Positions 35,983 to 45,375 of a DNA stretch of 64,000 bases are shown one piece after another. The notes under the pieces are model-generated. The model was not told the DNA's origin and made no database searches. It worked only from the letters and a program-made list of their open reading frames with translations. Within the stretch, counting starts at the first letter, position 1, and every line of letters starts with the position of its first letter. Origin of the DNA: Gillisella vitis. GTDB taxonomy: Bacteria > Pseudomonadota > Alphaproteobacteria > Rhizobiales > Rhizobiaceae. The translations under genes were made by a program, and so were the position numbers. The stretch covers positions 171,257 through 235,256 of the forward strand of contig NZ_LMVL02000007.1 of NCBI RefSeq assembly GCF_001541345.2, read 5' to 3'.

Positions 35983-37392
35983 TCAGAGATAATTATTGCT
36001 GCGCGTGCTGGCAGGGCGGTAGGTACCATCACCCTTTGCACCCAGAAGTTCGCCGTCCTGTATCATGATGCGGCCGCGAAGGATCACCGTGGTTGGCCAG
36101 CCTTTGATTGGAATGCCTTCGTAAGGCGAATAGTCCGCGCCGTCATGCAGGTCAGCGTGGCGAATGATGCGTTCGACACCCGGATCCCAGATTGCGATAT
36201 CGGCGTCGGAGCCGATAGCAATCGTGCCTTTTTCTGGATAGAGCCCATAGGTTTTCGCATGGTTGGTGGCAGACAGGGCCACAAAACGCTGCAGATCAAT
36301 GCGTCCTGTCATGACCCCTTCGGAGAACAGGATTGGCAGGCGCGTCTCTACACCGGGTATGCCATTGGGAATATGGCGGAAATTCTCGCGCCCTTTAGGA
36401 TTGAGCTTGCCACGCTCGTCGTCGTAACGGAATGGGCAATGGTCTGATGAAAACAGATCGAAAATGCCCATCTCAATCCCACGCCAGCATTCTGCCTGTG
36501 CAGCCTGATTGCGTGGCGGCGGCGAGCAGACAAATTTTGCCCCTTCCCAGTCCATTCCGTCCAATTGATCTGCCGTCAGCATAAGATATTGGGGGCATGT
36601 TTCGCCGACGACTTTGACACCCCGCGCGCGGGCACGGGCAATTTCGTCCATGGATTCGCCGTTGGAAATATGCACGATGACTATAGGGACATCGACAACC
36701 TCGGCCAGCGACAGGGCACGGTGGGTCGCTTCGCGCTCGACAGCCACGGGCCGCGTTGAAGCATGGGCGCGTGGTGCAACCTCTCCGTTGGCTTCATGCC
36801 GTGCGATGAGAAACCGGATCGCATCCTCGTTTTCACAATGAACCATAACAGTCGCCCCGGTTGATCGCGCAACATCGAGCGTTTTCAGGATCTCGGCGTC
36901 AGTCAAGCGCAGATCATCATAGGTCATGAACACCTTCAAAGAGGCGTAACCATCCGCGACAAGTGCTGGCAGTTCCTGCCCCAATAGCGACTCCGTTGGA
37001 TCCGATAGGATCAGATGAAAACTGACGTCAGTATAGCAATTGTCCTTTGCGAGCGCGTGGTAGGCAGTCAGGGCCTCTCGCATGGGTCGACCTTTTTCTT
37101 GCAGGCAAAAAGGCATAATGGTGGTATTCCCACCAAACAGTGCCGAACGCGTACCACTTTCAAAATCGTCAGCCATGACAATGCCCGCGCCCGATGGCTG
37201 GGAGATGTGGACATGGCTATCAATACCGCCTGGCAGCACGAATTTGCCTGTGGCGTCGATTGTCTGCGCGTCGCCGTTCAGATTGTCGCCAATCTGAACG
37301 ATCTTGCCATCGCGGATACCAATGTCGGCGTGAAAAATATCGGAGGCGGTGGCAATCGTGCCGCCTTTGATGATCAAGTCGAATGTGCTCAT
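35983..37392 (-). CDS. Dihydropyrimidinase / hydantoinase
   Basis: 469 residues of the amidohydrolase family. Metal ligands: HVH in GGIDSHVHISQPSG, the carbamylated Lys in YASLKVFMTYDD, His in MVHCEN, His in IVHISNGES, Asp in FSSDHCPFRYDD. Substrate-loop residues resemble dihydropyrimidinases. The family opens dihydrouracil or hydantoin rings to N-carbamoyl amino acids. It is in an operon with an amino acid importer and an amine-dehydrogenase-type fusion; a carbamoylase-like gene for the next step is 4 kb away in the neighbouring island. Confidence 0.9.
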   Translation of the reverse strand: MSTFDLIIKGGTIATASDIFHADIGIRDGKIVQIGDNLNGDAQTIDATGKFVLPGGIDSHVHISQPSGAGIVMADDFESGTRSALFGGNTTIMPFCLQEKGRPMREALTAYHALAKDNCYTDVSFHLILSDPTESLLGQELPALVADGYASLKVFMTYDDLRLTDAEILKTLDVARSTGATVMVHCENEDAIRFLIARHEANGEVAPRAHASTRPVAVEREATHRALSLAEVVDVPIVIVHISNGESMDEIARARARGVKVVGETCPQYLMLTADQLDGMDWEGAKFVCSPPPRNQAAQAECWRGIEMGIFDLFSSDHCPFRYDDERGKLNPKGRENFRHIPNGIPGVETRLPILFSEGVMTGRIDLQRFVALSATNHAKTYGLYPEKGTIAIGSDADIAIWDPGVERIIRHADLHDGADYSPYEGIPIKGWPTTVILRGRIMIQDGELLGAKGDGTYRPASTRSNNYL

Positions 37393-37401
37393 CGTCGTCT
37401 C

Positions 37402-38130
37402 TCAGTGATGCAGGATTTTACCAAGAAACGCCTCGGTCCGCGGATTGTGATGATTGTTGAAAAAGTCTTCTGTTGGCCGATCTTCGACGATCTCCCCTTG
37501 ATCGATAAAAATCATCCGGGTGGCAACGCGGCGGGCAAAGCCCATTTCATGGGTAACCACCATCATTGTCATACCCTCGCGGGCAAGAGTGCTCATGACA
37601 TCGAGAACTTCCGAGATCATTTCCGGGTCAAGTGCCGAGGTGGGTTCATCAAACAGCATGGCCTTGGGGTTCATGGCGAGCGCCCGCGCAATGGCTACTC
37701 GCTGTTGCTGGCCGCCGGAAAGCTGCGATGGGTATTTTGCCGCGTGACCGATCATGCCGACACGCTCCAGCAGTTCCATGGTCAATTTTTGGGCCAAGCC
37801 TTCACTTCGACCCAAAACGATGCGCTGAGCCAGCATGACATTGGCTTCGATGGTCAGGTGTGGGAAGAGCTCAAAATTCTGAAACACCATGCCAACGCGG
37901 GATCGCAGGTCGGGTAGATCGGTGGCGGGATCTGCCACTTCGATGCCATCCACACGAATTGATCCCTGCTGAATAGGCTCAAGCGCATTGACGCATTTGA
38001 TCAGGGTGGATTTGCCTGACCCTGAGGGGCCACAGACCACCACCACTTCCCCTTTTGCCACGCGGGTCGTGCAGTTCTTGAGCACAGCGAACTGACCATA
38101 ATATTTGCTGACGCCGGTGATCTCGATCAT
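37402..38130 (-). CDS. Amino acid ABC transporter ATP-binding protein
   Basis: 242 residues with Walker A GPSGSGKST, signature LSGGQQQRVAIARAL, Walker B LFDEPTSALDPE and switch region VTHEMGFARR. Polar amino acid class. A strong AGGAGG precedes the ATG, which overlaps the stop of the fusion gene (ATGA). Its permease and binding protein are 4-5 kb upstream in the same operon, with catabolic genes between, so uptake and breakdown are made together. Confidence 0.92.
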   Translation of the reverse strand: MIEITGVSKYYGQFAVLKNCTTRVAKGEVVVVCGPSGSGKSTLIKCVNALEPIQQGSIRVDGIEVADPATDLPDLRSRVGMVFQNFELFPHLTIEANVMLAQRIVLGRSEGLAQKLTMELLERVGMIGHAAKYPSQLSGGQQQRVAIARALAMNPKAMLFDEPTSALDPEMISEVLDVMSTLAREGMTMMVVTHEMGFARRVATRMIFIDQGEIVEDRPTEDFFNNHHNPRTEAFLGKILHH

Positions 38131-41027
38131 GATCGACCTCCTTGGAACCGAGAAATGGAAAAGGCCGACAGATCACGGCCCGGATCGCGACCTTGAATGA
38201 GGGCTGCGGTGATCTGCCCAACGATCGGGCCAAGTGTGTAACCGTTGGATGTGACCGCGTTGAAGAAGCCCGGCATAGCAGGATGCTCTCCGAGAATTGG
38301 TGCACCGTCGATGTTGATGTTCATCGCAGCCCAACTGCGGATCACATGCAGTTTTCGCAAGCTAGGCACCACATGCTGCGCCACCCAAAGGTTGCCTTCT
38401 ATGCTCGAAAACAGTGGCCTGGGATGGCTGTGGACTGGATCAAGGCCTGCGGTCCAGCCGCCACCGATTAGAAAATTGCCGTTGGCAGCTTGTTTCAGGG
38501 TTAAATGCCGATCCGCATGGGCGATGAGGTGGGAAATCGCAGGTGCTGCCGCCTCAGTGACCACCATTTGCAGCGGCGCACCGAAAACCGGAACGTCGAG
38601 GCCGAGCATCGCACCAATCCGCGCGGCAAATGCGCCTGCTGCGTTGACAATGCGGCGAGCACGAATGGCCCCGCGCGAGGTCTTAATCAGAAATCCGGTG
38701 TCCAAATTCTGGATTGACAGCACATCTGTGCGATCAAAAACACGGGCTCCTGCGGTTACGGCGGCTTCAGCCACATGGCGCGTCGCCACCAGCGGATTGA
38801 TCTTGCCTTCTTGAGGGCAATAGGCCGCACCGATCATGGCATCCGAGAGCAATGGCTCTAGCCGGCGCAGATCGTCCTTGCCGATCACATGGCAATCTAT
38901 CCCGCTTTCGCGTTCAACGCGGGTCTTTTCTTCCAGAAAGCGCATATGCGCTTCTGTCTCGGCAACCATCAAACCGCCCGTGATCTTCATTTCGAAGTCA
39001 CGCTCCAGTCGTTCGCTTAAGGACTGCCACAAGTGGATAGAATCGCGCTGCAATGACAGGGTTCGTGCCGCGGGCGTGCCGTCACCCTCGGCTCGTGCAC
39101 CGTGATCGAAGGACAAAAGCTGGGCGTGCAGACTACCGGCATTGCCGCCAGAGGCTAAACCGCCCGGAAAACCCCTTTCAAGTACCACAACGTCTTCGCC
39201 CGCCTCGGCCAGAAAGAGGGCCGTTGATAGGCCCGCAATGCCAGCACCGATAATGACCGTTGCAGCCTGCTGCACCGGCAGAGGTTTTGAATGTGCAAGT
39301 GGCGGCCTTTGTGGCAGCAGCGCACGTTTGTGGCCGCCCCATTCGGGCTTTTCGACAGCCAATGCTGCAAGAGGCACAGGCCTCAGCGGCATTTGTGGTG
39401 CCAGATAGCCTTGCGTGTGATTTTCGGGGTGCCCAGACAGCAATGTGAGTGTGCGGTTACAATAGCGGCCCTGACATCGCCCCATGCCAGCGCGGCTCAC
39501 ACGTTTGAGCGTTGCAATATCGGGTGGCCCCTGTTCGGCAAGGCCCTTCAATGTTCCAAAAGCAATGCTTTCACACCGGCAGGCCAGAGTATCATCAGAA
39601 GGAGGGTGGGAGGTGATGTCCGGCGAGAACAGATGCCAAAGGGCAGATTGAAAGGCCGTTGCGCGGGCGAGCCGTCGATGGGCATCCCGATCAGGCGTGA
39701 CGGCATGTCCCAGCTTCTTGGCGATCGACAGCCCTGCCAGCCGACCCCTTGCCATAGCCATATGAGCCCCACCGAAACGCACCGCTTCCCCGACGATATG
39801 CACATGGGCAAGGGAGCTTTCACCATCTTCACCGCAGATTGCAATGAGCGAGCCGTCTGCTGCCACTGTATGATCGCAGCCCAAAAGCCGCGATAATTCA
39901 TTGGATGGGGTGAAATCTCCACCGAGGAGTACGGTGTCAACTTCAATCTTGCGCTCGCCATCCGGCCCTGACACGGTTGCCGAAGCGACATATCCATCTC
40001 CTTTAATGGACTGAACCTGTGTCTGCCATGCGATGTGGACACCCGAGCGCTGCAGCCGCGTCATGTCACGCAACCCTTTGAGTGCCAATGCAGGGTTTTG
40101 GCGCAACAGTGTAAACGCTTCGCGTTGACGGCTCCATGGTGCGGCGGCACGCTCCGCAACACAGATAATTTTGCCACCGGCTTTGTGAATTTCCGCAGCG
40201 ACCTGAAAATTGAGCGGGCCATTGCCCGCGATCAGGATTCGGCGTCCAGGTAGCGTGCCATAACTGCGTAACAATGTTTGCGCCGCACCGGTTGTCATAA
40301 CGCCTGCAAGTGTCCAGCCATCAATTGGCGCAGGTCGCTCGAAAGCACCGGTGGCAAAAACCAGCATGCGCGGCTTGATATAAAAAGCACCTTTTGCACC
40401 ATGACAGGCAATCACAGTGTGGCCCTCAGCAGCTTGGGATGCACCCCAAACGGTCACGCTGGATAAGATCGTTACGCCAAGAGCATGCAGTCGGTCGATC
40501 AGATCGGCACCGTCGCGGGCTTGACGATCGCCGTCGAGGGCAAGCGTTGCGTCGACTGTGCTCGGTTGCTTGTAAAATTGACCGCCTGATATGTGCCTTT
40601 CATCGACAATGATGACAGAGACCCCTGCGGCAGCCGCAGTCTCTGCCGCTGCAAGGCCGCCGGGGCCTGCGCCGATGATCAGCAGATCGACGTCGAGATT
40701 GGCCAGTGTGGTCGCGACAGGTGCTAGATCGGCAAGGCCCGTTTCGGCAATATCCGGGCGCGGCTGTTGACGCACAATACGCATGCCATCACGGATAGGT
40801 GTCATGCAGGAACGCTGGCTTGTGCGGCCATCCACCGTGACCAGACATTCGTGGCATACACCCATGCCACAAAACAGGCCGCGCCCGTGACCTTTGGTAT
40901 CCGTTGAAAAGCCCGGTTGACCAAGGTGACTGAGAACGGCGGCAACGGACATGCCAGCATCGACTCGATGCGCAACCCCGTCAATATAGACAGAGTTTTT
41001 TGCGCCTCTCGTGATCAATGCGGGCAT
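38127..41027 (-). CDS. Fusion of three amine/hydroxyproline dehydrogenase modules
   Basis: 966 residues combining what are usually separate subunits (HcnABC, opine oxidase, D-hydroxyproline dehydrogenase type). (1) Residues 1-95: [2Fe-2S] domain with Cys53, Cys58, Cys61, Cys74. (2) Residues about 110-470: FAD/NAD(P)-type oxidoreductase with IIGAGPGGLAAAE at 117-129. (3) About 480-530: BFD-like [2Fe-2S] with CRC and GRCQGRYC. (4) About 590-966: DAO-type FAD oxidase with IIGAGIAGLSTALFL, ending in TSNGYTLGP. Together they would oxidise an imino or D-amino acid and pass electrons internally. The single polypeptide is continuous, with no frame break. The ATG overlaps the DapA-family gene by 13 bases. 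Confidence 0.88.
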   Translation of the reverse strand: MPALITRGAKNSVYIDGVAHRVDAGMSVAAVLSHLGQPGFSTDTKGHGRGLFCGMGVCHECLVTVDGRTSQRSCMTPIRDGMRIVRQQPRPDIAETGLADLAPVATTLANLDVDLLIIGAGPGGLAAAETAAAAGVSVIIVDERHISGGQFYKQPSTVDATLALDGDRQARDGADLIDRLHALGVTILSSVTVWGASQAAEGHTVIACHGAKGAFYIKPRMLVFATGAFERPAPIDGWTLAGVMTTGAAQTLLRSYGTLPGRRILIAGNGPLNFQVAAEIHKAGGKIICVAERAAAPWSRQREAFTLLRQNPALALKGLRDMTRLQRSGVHIAWQTQVQSIKGDGYVASATVSGPDGERKIEVDTVLLGGDFTPSNELSRLLGCDHTVAADGSLIAICGEDGESSLAHVHIVGEAVRFGGAHMAMARGRLAGLSIAKKLGHAVTPDRDAHRRLARATAFQSALWHLFSPDITSHPPSDDTLACRCESIAFGTLKGLAEQGPPDIATLKRVSRAGMGRCQGRYCNRTLTLLSGHPENHTQGYLAPQMPLRPVPLAALAVEKPEWGGHKRALLPQRPPLAHSKPLPVQQAATVIIGAGIAGLSTALFLAEAGEDVVVLERGFPGGLASGGNAGSLHAQLLSFDHGARAEGDGTPAARTLSLQRDSIHLWQSLSERLERDFEMKITGGLMVAETEAHMRFLEEKTRVERESGIDCHVIGKDDLRRLEPLLSDAMIGAAYCPQEGKINPLVATRHVAEAAVTAGARVFDRTDVLSIQNLDTGFLIKTSRGAIRARRIVNAAGAFAARIGAMLGLDVPVFGAPLQMVVTEAAAPAISHLIAHADRHLTLKQAANGNFLIGGGWTAGLDPVHSHPRPLFSSIEGNLWVAQHVVPSLRKLHVIRSWAAMNINIDGAPILGEHPAMPGFFNAVTSNGYTLGPIVGQITAALIQGRDPGRDLSAFSISRFQGGRS

Positions 41028-41935
41028 GGGTATCCTCTTTTGCTCCAGTTTTCAAACCGCAAGCCGAAATGTTCGACAAGTGATTTCATCTCGGCATCTT
41101 GTGCCGGAGGCAGCGGAAGGCGAGGCGGCAACGGGGAGCCCGCAGCAAACCCCATGTGATTGAGCAGGGACTTCGATCCAGCAACATAAGCTTGGCCGCC
41201 AACCGCTTGAATGAGAGGTAGCCATTCCAGATAGAGCGCACGCGCCTCATCATATTTCTGTTCGTCTGCGGCCAATGTGAAGATCCGAGACATTGGACCC
41301 GGCGCGATATTTGAGGCGACGGCGACCCAACCTTGAGCACCCATGACAAAAGACTCAAAACCCAGAATGCCGCCAAAGGGTGTCATGGATGAGCCGGCTA
41401 GACGCACGATGTCGCGAATACGGGTGACTTCGAGGGTGGATTCCTTGACATAGTCGCACCCATCAATCTGCGCTATGCGAGCCAAAATTTCCGGCTTGAG
41501 ATCAACATTGGCCGTGGCTGGGTTGTTATACACCATGATCGGAATGGAAATCGATGCCGCAATGGCGCGGTAATGCTCGACCAATTCATCGTCTGTTGGT
41601 GTGCAATAGAATGGAGGAATGACCATAATACCATCTGCACCCATGGCTTGGGCATTGCGCGCGAGACGCACGGCTTCGCGTGTGTCTTCAGCGCCTGTGC
41701 CGATCAACACGGGGACGCGGCCTGCTGCTGTTTCAATCACGGTGCGGGCAACTGCGTCGCGATCATCTTGGGAAAGCGAGAGGAACTCACCCGTCGAGCC
41801 GAGCGGAATCAGGCCATGAATGCTTTCACGGATCTGCCAATCGGTAAAGGCGGCAAGAGCTGGAAGATTGACGCTTCCATCAGCATCAATCGGTGTAATC
41901 ATCACGGTGAAAACACCGCGAAATGGCTTAGGCAT
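41015..41935 (-). CDS. Dihydrodipicolinate synthase/N-acetylneuraminate lyase family protein
   Basis: 306 residues, TIM-barrel class I aldolase family. The Schiff-base lysine is in CDYVKESTLE and the conserved tyrosine in PIMVYNNP; LGSTGEFLSL is the carboxylate loop. Members split or dehydrate 2-oxo acids; one branch is the pyrroline-4-hydroxy-2-carboxylate deaminase of hydroxyproline breakdown. Linked to a D-hydroxyproline-dehydrogenase-like fusion, that reaction is an attractive guess, but nothing in the sequence proves it. Confidence 0.85.
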   Translation of the reverse strand: MPKPFRGVFTVMITPIDADGSVNLPALAAFTDWQIRESIHGLIPLGSTGEFLSLSQDDRDAVARTVIETAAGRVPVLIGTGAEDTREAVRLARNAQAMGADGIMVIPPFYCTPTDDELVEHYRAIAASISIPIMVYNNPATANVDLKPEILARIAQIDGCDYVKESTLEVTRIRDIVRLAGSSMTPFGGILGFESFVMGAQGWVAVASNIAPGPMSRIFTLAADEQKYDEARALYLEWLPLIQAVGGQAYVAGSKSLLNHMGFAAGSPLPPRLPLPPAQDAEMKSLVEHFGLRFENWSKRGYPCPH

Positions 41936-41956
41936 AGAATTTATCCTTCTAGAATA

Positions 41957-42649
41957 TCAGCGTTTTTCAGAGAGGTTTACGACTGCCGTGGATCGACCAA
42001 ACCGCTTTTCAATGTGTCTCTGAACGAAGTCCCAAACTGTGGTCAGGAGCAGGTAATAGAGGGCCGCTACGGTAAACAGCTCCAGCACCATGAATTTTTC
42101 CTGGATCAAAACCTGCGTACGGCGCAGCAATTCCTCCATCGAAATCACGGATGTGACCGACGTGGTCTTGAGGAGGCCGTTGACGGAATTTCCGAGCGGA
42201 GGAATGATGATTTTGAAAGCCTGCGGCATGACGATGTAGCGCATGATCTGGCGTTCACTCATGCCCAAGGCGCGGGCCGCCCGTGATTGGCCTTCCGATA
42301 CGGCTTCAATCCCGGCCCGGATGATTTCTGCCAAGTAGGCAGCTTCGTTCATCGCAAGCCCGATCAACGCCGCCTCAACAACCGAAAAGCGCACGCCCAA
42401 CTGCGGCAGAGCGGTATAAATCATGATCAGCTGCACCAGCAGCGGCGTGCCGCGAAACAGCCAGATATAAAACCAACCGATCGACCGCAGAGATCGCCGT
42501 TTTGAGCGGCGCATGAGAGCCACAATGACAGCCAAAGCCAAGCCAAAGAACAGTGAAACACATGTCAGCCAAATCGTGGTGAATACCCCATCAAGAATGA
42601 ATGGGGTAAAGAGATAGTGGAAAAAACCGGACCAGCTCCAGATTGACAC
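41957..42649 (-). CDS. Amino acid ABC transporter permease
   Basis: 230 residues, about five membrane segments, with the coupling loop GQSRAARALGMSERQIMRYIVM. Start is a GTG at 42649, seven bases after AAGGA; no ATG is near. It is the only permease in the operon, so it probably works as a homodimer. The gap to the binding-protein gene (42650-42823) holds no gene and only a weak imperfect hairpin. Confidence 0.9.
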   Translation of the reverse strand: MSIWSWSGFFHYLFTPFILDGVFTTIWLTCVSLFFGLALAVIVALMRRSKRRSLRSIGWFYIWLFRGTPLLVQLIMIYTALPQLGVRFSVVEAALIGLAMNEAAYLAEIIRAGIEAVSEGQSRAARALGMSERQIMRYIVMPQAFKIIIPPLGNSVNGLLKTTSVTSVISMEELLRRTQVLIQEKFMVLELFTVAALYYLLLTTVWDFVQRHIEKRFGRSTAVVNLSEKR

Positions 42650-42823
42650 GACACGTCCTTTTTAGAGAATTTCCAGCAAAAACGCGTCGCGGTTTTGCGT
42701 GAGGAAATGCGCAAAGAGAGAAATATCGAGCATTTGCCATTTCCATAAAAATGGACATGCTCTCGCGATTGTAGAAGGAGCCGACCGAAGTCGGCATCCT
42801 CGCACGCATGATGAGACTTTGGT

Positions 42824-43648
42824 CTAGCGGTTAGGGCCCTTGACCGAATAGTCACCATCAATCATTGGCAAGCCGTAACTTTCAAAGAGTTTGCCGAGTG
42901 AACCATCTGCTTTCATGCCCTTGAGGACACCAGAAACGGCGTCGGCGAGAGCAGGGCTCTTAAAGGCGACAGCGACCGGGGCTGGGTAGAGGCCGCTCAC
43001 CGCACGGCGGAAATCTCCACGGGTTTCGTATTCCTTGGCGACACCATCAATGGATACGACGCCATCAACCTGACCAGCGCGAAGCGCCTGGAAGGCGAGA
43101 GCGAAATTATCGAATGTCAGAATGTTGAGGCCTTTTTTGCCAGCAGCAGTCAGTTCTTTGTCGAGAACGCGGGTCTTGCTTTCTTCAAAGCCACCAATTT
43201 CGACGCCAATCCGCAGGCCGGCGAGGTCCTCTTTGGTCTTTATGGATGTGTTCGTGTTGGCGACGGAGATGCTGATCGCCTGATTTTCATAAGGGATCAT
43301 TTGCATCATCGCAGCACGCTCTGGCGTGAAGAAAATGCCGGTGTTGATCATGTCCCAGCGTCCAGCCTGAAGACCCGGAATCATCGCAGAAAACTCAATG
43401 CGGATATATTCTGGTGTCAAGCACAGCCGCTTGGCTATTTCTTTACCAAGCTCGATCCGCATTCCCTTTAGCTCACCGCTCGAGTCGACATATTGCAGTG
43501 GGGGCAGCGTTGGATTGGTGGACATGACCAATGTGCCGGGCTTGGTCAGCGCAGAATTTGGAACTTTGGGAGTGCAGTCTTCAGCAAAGGCGCAAGCCGC
43601 CGCAGATAGCATGAAGACTGATGCGAGAGATAGGGTGTGAATTTTCAT
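42824..43648 (-). CDS. Amino acid ABC transporter substrate-binding protein
   Basis: 274 residues from ATG 43648 (AGAGG upstream). Signal peptide MKIHTLSLASVFMLSAAACA with cleavage near AFA-ED. The family-3 fold is seen in LVMSTNPTLPPLQYVD, GMRIELGKEIAKRL and the closing GKLFESYGLPMIDG. First gene of a seven-gene operon. A 14-bp palindrome of GntR type sits 73-86 bases upstream of the start. Confidence 0.9.
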   Translation of the reverse strand: MKIHTLSLASVFMLSAAACAFAEDCTPKVPNSALTKPGTLVMSTNPTLPPLQYVDSSGELKGMRIELGKEIAKRLCLTPEYIRIEFSAMIPGLQAGRWDMINTGIFFTPERAAMMQMIPYENQAISISVANTNTSIKTKEDLAGLRIGVEIGGFEESKTRVLDKELTAAGKKGLNILTFDNFALAFQALRAGQVDGVVSIDGVAKEYETRGDFRRAVSGLYPAPVAVAFKSPALADAVSGVLKGMKADGSLGKLFESYGLPMIDGDYSVKGPNR

Positions 43649-43720
43649 TTTAGACCTCTGGAGCGTTGATGGATGTCTTCTTGTGGACATGCTTTGGAAT
43701 GCTTGTTTTATTTGCATTCA

Positions 43721-43734
43721 ATTGGTATACCAAT
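43721..43734. promoter_or_regulatory. GntR-type operator
   Basis: ATTGGTATACCAAT is a perfect 14-bp palindrome with the GT/AC half-sites of FadR-subfamily (FCD) operators. It lies upstream of the operon led by the binding-protein gene and close to two GntR genes. Confidence 0.65.
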
Positions 43735-43919
43735 TACATACATACAAAATATCGACTCGGCAAGCCTTACTTCGCGATGACTTCATTCTTTAAAGCAAAA
43801 GAAAAATCACACGTCGTGTCGCACGCTCAGCCAAAGAAAGATTCGGGGCATCATTGAGGGGTATTAGGAAAATTGCAGAAACGTGCTACTCGTGGATCTT
43901 TCACAAAAGAGTATTTGCT

Positions 43920-44561
43920 CTAATAGCTTGCCAAGACATTTTCACGGACACGCTCGAGGTGCAGCGCCATGGCTGCTTTTGCCGCGTCGGCGTTTCGTTG
44001 GCCAAGCGCCAAAATAATGGCACGATGATCTTCAAGCCCTGGCTTGCGTTGCGCAAGTTTACGCTGGCGCTCAAAAATCGTTGTGTAGCGTCGCATTTGC
44101 ACGATCGTGTCGGCCATGAACTGGTTTCCACTGGCCTCCCCGATCTCCTGGTGCAACATGTCGTCAAACTGCCAAACAAAGGCTTGATTTGGATCGGGGT
44201 CCTTTTCAATTGCCTTGAGCATCTCCTCAAGGGAGTGCACTGTGGCGGGTACGATATGCACGCTGGCCAGGGCCGCAGCACTTGGCTCCACGAGCAATCG
44301 CATGGCAAGACTATTGAGGTAGTCTTTGAGCGTGATGACGCGCACGGTCAATACACCCTTTTTATTGCGCACCAGAAGACCTTGGCCTTCCAATCGGCCG
44401 AGTGCGTCGCGCATTGGGGACCGCGAAACATGAAGGCGGTCGGCAAGCCTTCTTTCTTGTATAACAGCACCACCAGCCAACTGCGCCGAGAGAATTTCTT
44501 CGAGCAAGATACCATAGGTTTCGTCGGCAAGGCTCTTGTCGTTCGTGGTTGCGTCACTCAT
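43920..44561 (-). CDS. GntR-family regulator (FCD domain)
   Basis: 213 residues from ATG 44561. Winged helix: VIQERRLADRLHVSRSPMRD, ALGRLEGQGLL. The C-terminal all-helical FCD domain has the metal-binding pattern (FDDMLHQEIGEASGN, then EDHRAIILAL). It is in the same direction as the seven-gene operon but ends the gene pair that diverges at 44561/44713. It probably represses the operon via the palindrome at 43721-43734. Confidence 0.88.
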   Translation of the reverse strand: MSDATTNDKSLADETYGILLEEILSAQLAGGAVIQERRLADRLHVSRSPMRDALGRLEGQGLLVRNKKGVLTVRVITLKDYLNSLAMRLLVEPSAAALASVHIVPATVHSLEEMLKAIEKDPDPNQAFVWQFDDMLHQEIGEASGNQFMADTIVQMRRYTTIFERQRKLAQRKPGLEDHRAIILALGQRNADAAKAAMALHLERVRENVLASY

Positions 44562-44712
44562 GCATTGTTGTTCCCGATGCTTTTGGCAATCCTGACTGCT
44601 ATGGACCATGATGGGCACCGTGAAAAGTCTCTCATGTGGCAAGGGTCGACAATGACGCTAAGAACACAATATCAAAAGGATTTACACTGAGGTGATACCG
44701 TCTGAGGAGAAA

Positions 44713-45375
44713 ATGGAAATACGCACTCAAGCGCGATCAAGCCACAAACTGGCAGCACTTGCCTATAATGCCGTCTCCGACATGATCCGCCATCGTCGTT
44801 TAGGCGGAGGTCATGTGATCGTCGAAGCGCGTCTTGCTGAAACGCTTGGTGTGTCAAGGACTCCGTTGCGTGAGGCGCTTCAGCGTCTGGAAGGCGAAGG
44901 ACTGGTGCACAAGGGCGAGGGGCGTAACTATGTTGTGCGTCACGTTGACATTGGCGAATATATTCAAAGTCTCAAGCTACGTCTTCTGATTGAACCGCAG
45001 GCTGCGGTAGAAGCCATGGTCAGCATTCCTGGACAAAAATTAATTGAGGTGCGGCGCGAGATTGAGGAATTGATGGGGGCAACCGCTTATCATACCGATG
45101 CGCATTGGTTCTCCGACGATCATCTGCACAATCTCATTATCGATTACTGCGGCAACGAGGTTATGGCCAACGTCCTGCGCAGTTTGCGCGCCACGACCCG
45201 CCTTTTTGAAATCGGACAGTTAAAAGATCGGCTCACGCCCGACTCAACAGAACATCAGGTCATTATTGACGCGCTTCAACGTAAAGATGCTCAAGCTGCG
45301 TATAAGGCGGTCGCAATTCATATCGAAAGCTTAATTTCTTTTGCAAGAATGCATCTAAATCTGACGGAATATTAG
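44713..45375 (+). CDS. GntR-family regulator (FCD domain)
   Basis: 220 residues from ATG 44713, with GAGGAG just upstream; a GTG at 44692 is less likely. Winged helix: VIVEARLAETLGVSRTPLRE, ALQRLEGEGLV. FCD residues: WFSDDHLHNLIIDYCGN and TEHQVIIDAL. It is a paralogue of the divergent GntR gene (same layout, moderate likeness). Two FCD regulators back to back beside one operon suggests either a two-signal switch or a duplication that has diverged. Confidence 0.88.
   Translation: MEIRTQARSSHKLAALAYNAVSDMIRHRRLGGGHVIVEARLAETLGVSRTPLREALQRLEGEGLVHKGEGRNYVVRHVDIGEYIQSLKLRLLIEPQAAVEAMVSIPGQKLIEVRREIEELMGATAYHTDAHWFSDDHLHNLIIDYCGNEVMANVLRSLRATTRLFEIGQLKDRLTPDSTEHQVIIDALQRKDAQAAYKAVAIHIESLISFARMHLNLTEY

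Noticed and set aside
42700..42780. Imperfect hairpin between the permease and binding-protein genes
   Set aside because: The pairing (GAGCAT with ATGCTC, CCAT with ATGG) needs large unequal internal loops, so it is too weak to list as a terminator or attenuator.
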